Positions 61,501 to 64,000 of a stretch of 64,000 nt of DNA are shown here, piece after piece (position 1 is the stretch's first letter; each line of letters starts with the position of its first letter). The translations under genes were made by a program, and so were the position numbers. Source of the DNA: Bifidobacterium miconis (lineage in GTDB: Bacteria; Actinomycetota; Actinomycetes; Actinomycetales; Bifidobacteriaceae); NCBI RefSeq assembly GCF_019331735.1, contig NZ_JAHBBH010000011.1, forward strand, positions 23,275 to 87,274, written 5' to 3'. Below the pieces are notes generated by a model. It had not been told where the DNA came from. It was given only the letters and a program-made list of their open reading frames with translations, and did not search any database.

Positions 61501-61539
61501 TTGCCGACGGCCCGCGCGAATCGTGCGGGCCGTCGGCAA
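61501..61539 (+). terminator. Hairpin after the ABC transporter operon
   Basis: A perfect 14-bp stem (61501-61514 with 61526-61539) has an 11-nt loop and no T run. It separates the transporter unit from the GH115 gene, which has its own promoter. Confidence 0.6.
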
Positions 61540-61554
61540 GAACCGGCAACTGTT

Positions 61555-61607
61555 TTGTTGTGAATGAGATTTCCGAATATAGTAAATACGTATCAATAAA
61601 TACGTAT
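61555..61607 (+). promoter_or_regulatory. Promoter and tandem LacI operators of the second GH115 gene
   Basis: TTGTTG (61555-61560) and TATAGT (61578-61583) are 17 bp apart. Starting at the -10 box lie two ATACGTAT cores (61586-61593 and 61600-61607), 14 bp apart as at the other two structural promoters. Repressor bound there would cover the transcription start. Confidence 0.82.
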
Positions 61608-61643
61608 CGATAATAATGATTTCCTACCCAAGAGGTGACTGCG

Positions 61644-63830
61644 ATGTTGCTTGATGCCCTCACTCCCGTCGATGTGGACGGCCGCTCCGAAGCCGTACGC
61701 CAGGCCGCCGCCGACCTGCGCCGCGATCTCGGCGTCGTGTGCGGACGAGGCGACGCGACGCCGGCGTCGACCGCAACCGCCCGCATCGAACTGGCCGACG
61801 ATCCGTCGCTGGGGGAGGGGATGTACCGCGTCGTCGCGGACCGCGGCGTGCTGCGCGTCATCGCCGGCGACGACTTCGGCTTCATCTACGGCCTGTATCA
61901 CATCAGCCGCGAACTGCTCGGCGTGCCCGACCTGTGGTTCTGGATGGACTGGACGCCCGCCGTCGCCGGACGCAAGCCCGGTCCGGTCGCCGTGCCCGCC
62001 GGCTACGCGTTCGCCTCCCGGCCGTTCGCCGTGGCGGACCGCGGCTGGTTCGTCAACGACGAAGTGCTGCTCATGGGCTGGCGGCTCGACAACGACCCCG
62101 ACCAGCCGTGGGAGATGGTGTTCGAGACGCTGCTGCGTTGCGGCGGCACGATGGTCATTCCCGGCACCGGCAACAACTCCGCGCACCACGCCGAGGCCGC
62201 CGCCCGTCGCGGCCTGCGCATCGCCCAGCACCACGCCGAACCGCTCGGCGCGCGCCTCTTCTCCTCCGTCTACCCGGACCTCAACCCCTCGTGGGACGAG
62301 CACAAGGACCTGTTCATCGGCCTGTGGAAGGAATCGCTCGCATCGCACCGCGGCCAGCACGTCATCTGGAACGTCGGCTTCCGCGGCCAGGGCGACTCCG
62401 CGTTCTGGGACTCCGACCCGACCTACGACACCGACGAAAAGCGCGGCGCGCTCATGAGCGAGATCATCCGCATCCAGCGCCGCATGGTGCTCGACTCCGA
62501 CCCGCAGGCGCGCACCTGCGTCTACCTGTACGGCGAAACGCTGGAACTCTACCGCAAGGGCGTGCTCGACCTGCCCGACGACGTCATCAAGATCTGGTCC
62601 GACAACGGCTACGGCCGCATGGTCACGCGCCGGCAGTGCAACCACAATCCGCGCATCGACGCCATGCCGAACCCCGCCGACCGCGGCGCGCAGGGCATCT
62701 ACTATCACGCGTCCTTCTACGACCTGCAGGCCGCGAACCACATCACCACGCTGCCCGTGCGCCCCGAACGCATCGCGCGCGAGCTCGGCGAGGTGCTCGC
62801 CCGCGGCGGCGACGCGTTCTGGATCATCAACTCCTCGAACGTCAAGCCGCATGCCTACTACCTTTCGCTCATCGCGCGACTGTGGCGCGACGGGCTCGCC
62901 GGACTGGACGATGCGGACCGGCCGGTCGCGTCCGTGACGCCCGCGTCGGGTTCGGCCGACGAGACCGAACCGTCGATCGCATCGGTCGGTGCGCTGCTTG
63001 CCGGCGCATCCGACGCCGTCTCCGTCGACGATGCCGTCTCGGCGACGTTCGTGCGATCGGCCACGTGCGCGTTCGCGGCCGAGTATTACGGCGAGCGCGA
63101 CGCCGACGCCGTGGCCGACGCGTACGCCGGCTACTTCGACGCGGCCGTCGCGTACGGCGAACGCTGGGACGAACGCGCCGGCGAACAGTACTTCAATCAC
63201 TGCCCGCGCATGCTGGTCACGCAGTTCATGCGCGACCGCAACACGAGTTGTGACGACATGCGCTGGGCGGCCGGCGACGTGCCGTTGGTCGAGCAGATCG
63301 CCGTCGTCGATCGCGTCGCCGTGCGCGGGGCCGCGCAGTACGCCGCGCTGGACGATCGCGACACCGCGGCCGCGACCGGCATGTCGCCGCGGGCGCGACG
63401 GCTGTTCGACGATTCGATCGCGCTGCATGCGCGCGTCTACCGCCACTGCTGCGAGGCCACGCATCTGACGTGCCGTGCGCTGTGGGAGGGATTCGCCGAG
63501 GACTGGCAGCACGCGTTCTTCCACGCGGGACTGGCCCGGCGCGAGTTCCGGCGGGCGCGCGAGGCGATGCTGGCGCGCGAGCACGGCGTGTGGCGCGGCT
63601 ACTACGCGAACGAATGCCTGACCGACATCGCGCAGAGCGCGTGGGTGCTGTCCGGGCTCATGGCCTATCTGCGTACGATGGGCGACGGGCCGCACTTCTT
63701 CCAGTGGCAACGCGACTTCATCTACAGCCGCGAGGAGCAGAAGATCAAGACGCTGCTCAACCTCGAAAACCATCTGACCGACGACGAGATGTTCGACGCC
63801 ATGCTCGTCAAGTGGGAGGATCTCGGCTGA
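61644..63830 (+). CDS. GH115-family glycosidase (alpha-glucuronidase type), copy 2
   Basis: A 728-aa protein with the same plan as the copy at 51850-54102: FIYGLYHISRELLGVPDLWFWMDW, VADRGWFVNDEVLLMGWRLDNDPDQPWEMVFETLLRCGGTMVIPGTGNN, HVIWNVGFRGQGDSAFWDSDP, DDVIKIWSDNGYGRMVTRRQCNHNP, GIYYHASFYDLQAANHITTLP and INSSNVKPHAYYLSLIARLWRDGL. An insert near residues 430-470 (VASVTPASGSADETEPSIASVG) is longer than in copy 1. No signal peptide. The ATG at 61644 follows AAGAGGTGA. The two copies differ enough to act on different glucuronic-acid linkages; this is inference. Confidence 0.85.
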   Translation: MLLDALTPVDVDGRSEAVRQAAADLRRDLGVVCGRGDATPASTATARIELADDPSLGEGMYRVVADRGVLRVIAGDDFGFIYGLYHISRELLGVPDLWFWMDWTPAVAGRKPGPVAVPAGYAFASRPFAVADRGWFVNDEVLLMGWRLDNDPDQPWEMVFETLLRCGGTMVIPGTGNNSAHHAEAAARRGLRIAQHHAEPLGARLFSSVYPDLNPSWDEHKDLFIGLWKESLASHRGQHVIWNVGFRGQGDSAFWDSDPTYDTDEKRGALMSEIIRIQRRMVLDSDPQARTCVYLYGETLELYRKGVLDLPDDVIKIWSDNGYGRMVTRRQCNHNPRIDAMPNPADRGAQGIYYHASFYDLQAANHITTLPVRPERIARELGEVLARGGDAFWIINSSNVKPHAYYLSLIARLWRDGLAGLDDADRPVASVTPASGSADETEPSIASVGALLAGASDAVSVDDAVSATFVRSATCAFAAEYYGERDADAVADAYAGYFDAAVAYGERWDERAGEQYFNHCPRMLVTQFMRDRNTSCDDMRWAAGDVPLVEQIAVVDRVAVRGAAQYAALDDRDTAAATGMSPRARRLFDDSIALHARVYRHCCEATHLTCRALWEGFAEDWQHAFFHAGLARREFRRAREAMLAREHGVWRGYYANECLTDIAQSAWVLSGLMAYLRTMGDGPHFFQWQRDFIYSREEQKIKTLLNLENHLTDDEMFDAMLVKWEDLG

Positions 63831-63842
63831 TTGGCGCGGGCC

Positions 63843-63915
63843 GTACCGCTTGGCTGCGGACCGCATGTCTGTGTACCGCCCGGCTGTGTACCGCCCGGCT
63901 GTCGTACCGCCTGGC
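63843..63915 (+). repeat. 15-bp tandem repeats
   Basis: GTGTACCGCCCGGCT occurs exactly at 63871-63885 and 63886-63900. Degenerate copies flank it (GTACCGCTTGGCT at 63843, GTACCGCCTGGC at 63904). They lie between the GH115 stop codon and the parS site. Confidence 0.7.
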
Positions 63916-63932
63916 CAGCGTGAGCGGTCATA

Positions 63933-63948
63933 TGTTTCACGTGAAACA
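63933..63948. promoter_or_regulatory. parS site (ParB-binding)
   Basis: TGTTTCACGTGAAACA is a perfect 16-bp palindrome and an exact match to the bacterial parS consensus. ParB loads here and spreads, and recruits SMC for origin segregation. parS sites usually cluster in the origin-proximal part of the chromosome, which places this end of the window there. Confidence 0.85.
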
Positions 63949-64000
63949 CACGCTAAGATCGCAAGCCGGCTTGATACGGTACGGTCCGGTCACGCGATGG

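Overview
The window is high-GC, gene-dense actinobacterial chromosome and is best read as Bifidobacterium. The grounds are several apparently leaderless genes with a TAnnnT -10 box 6-8 nt before the start codon, AAGGAG-type ribosome sites elsewhere, an actinobacterial L10 leader before rplJ-rplL, a CIRCE element at groS, the gene pairs fdxA-dapC and 5-FCL-FmdB, and LacI-controlled sugar loci. The species cannot be named from sequence alone. A perfect 16-bp ParB site (parS) at 63933-63948 suggests the right end lies in the origin-proximal part of the chromosome.

Layout. 1-5.5 kb: NCS2 purine permease (-), DUF559 nuclease-fold protein (+) and an MHS-type MFS transporter (+), separated by long non-coding stretches rich in GTGACA motifs and palindromes. 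5.5-6.8 kb: L10 leader, rplJ, rplL. 7-12.7 kb: an FHA protein, a giant degenerate DUF4011/helicase/Vsr-like protein and a small protein in one translationally coupled unit that ends in a 26-bp-stem hairpin. 12.7-17.2 kb: SAF protein, FmdB zinc ribbon and 5-formyl-THF cycloligase (-), then a GNAT acetyltransferase and an Ala-rich membrane protein (+). 17.2-23.5 kb: CIRCE-groS, then MoxR and a single 1526-aa DUF58-transglutaminase fusion. 23.7-31.5 kb: tRNA-Tyr, -Thr, -Met, rpmG, murB, an amino-acid permease, fdxA, dapC, dinB (-), an EamA exporter.

31.8-41.8 kb: a 9.9-kb integrative element inserted in the 3' end of tRNA-Ser(GCT). It is bounded by 16-bp att cores and carries matching subterminal 19-bp repeats (probable integrase arm sites). 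It encodes a tyrosine integrase, an excisionase, a RepA-like ATPase, a 1059-aa secreted coiled-coil/CAP-domain protein resembling the PgrA/SEC10 surface-exclusion family, an HUH replication initiator, an FtsK/TraB-like ATPase and small proteins. The layout resembles a compact actinomycete integrative and conjugative element (AICE) with its own possible entry-exclusion factor.

41.8-49.5 kb: a non-coding stretch with repeats and a possible structured RNA, CapA-like phosphoesterase, YigZ, a variant-repeat protein, malQ, rplM-rpsI. 49.7-63.8 kb: a hemicellulose-oligosaccharide locus. Leftward run a solute-binding lipoprotein, a GH115 alpha-glucuronidase-type hydrolase and a CE12-type acetylesterase. 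Rightward run a LacI regulator, two ABC permeases, a second binding lipoprotein and a second GH115 protein. No enzyme has a signal peptide and no ABC ATPase is present, so imported acetylated, glucuronosylated oligosaccharides are probably taken apart in the cytosol using an ATPase encoded elsewhere. Every promoter region of the locus carries ATACGTAT-core palindromes. The three in front of structural genes are tandem, always 14 bp apart, and define the LacI regulon.
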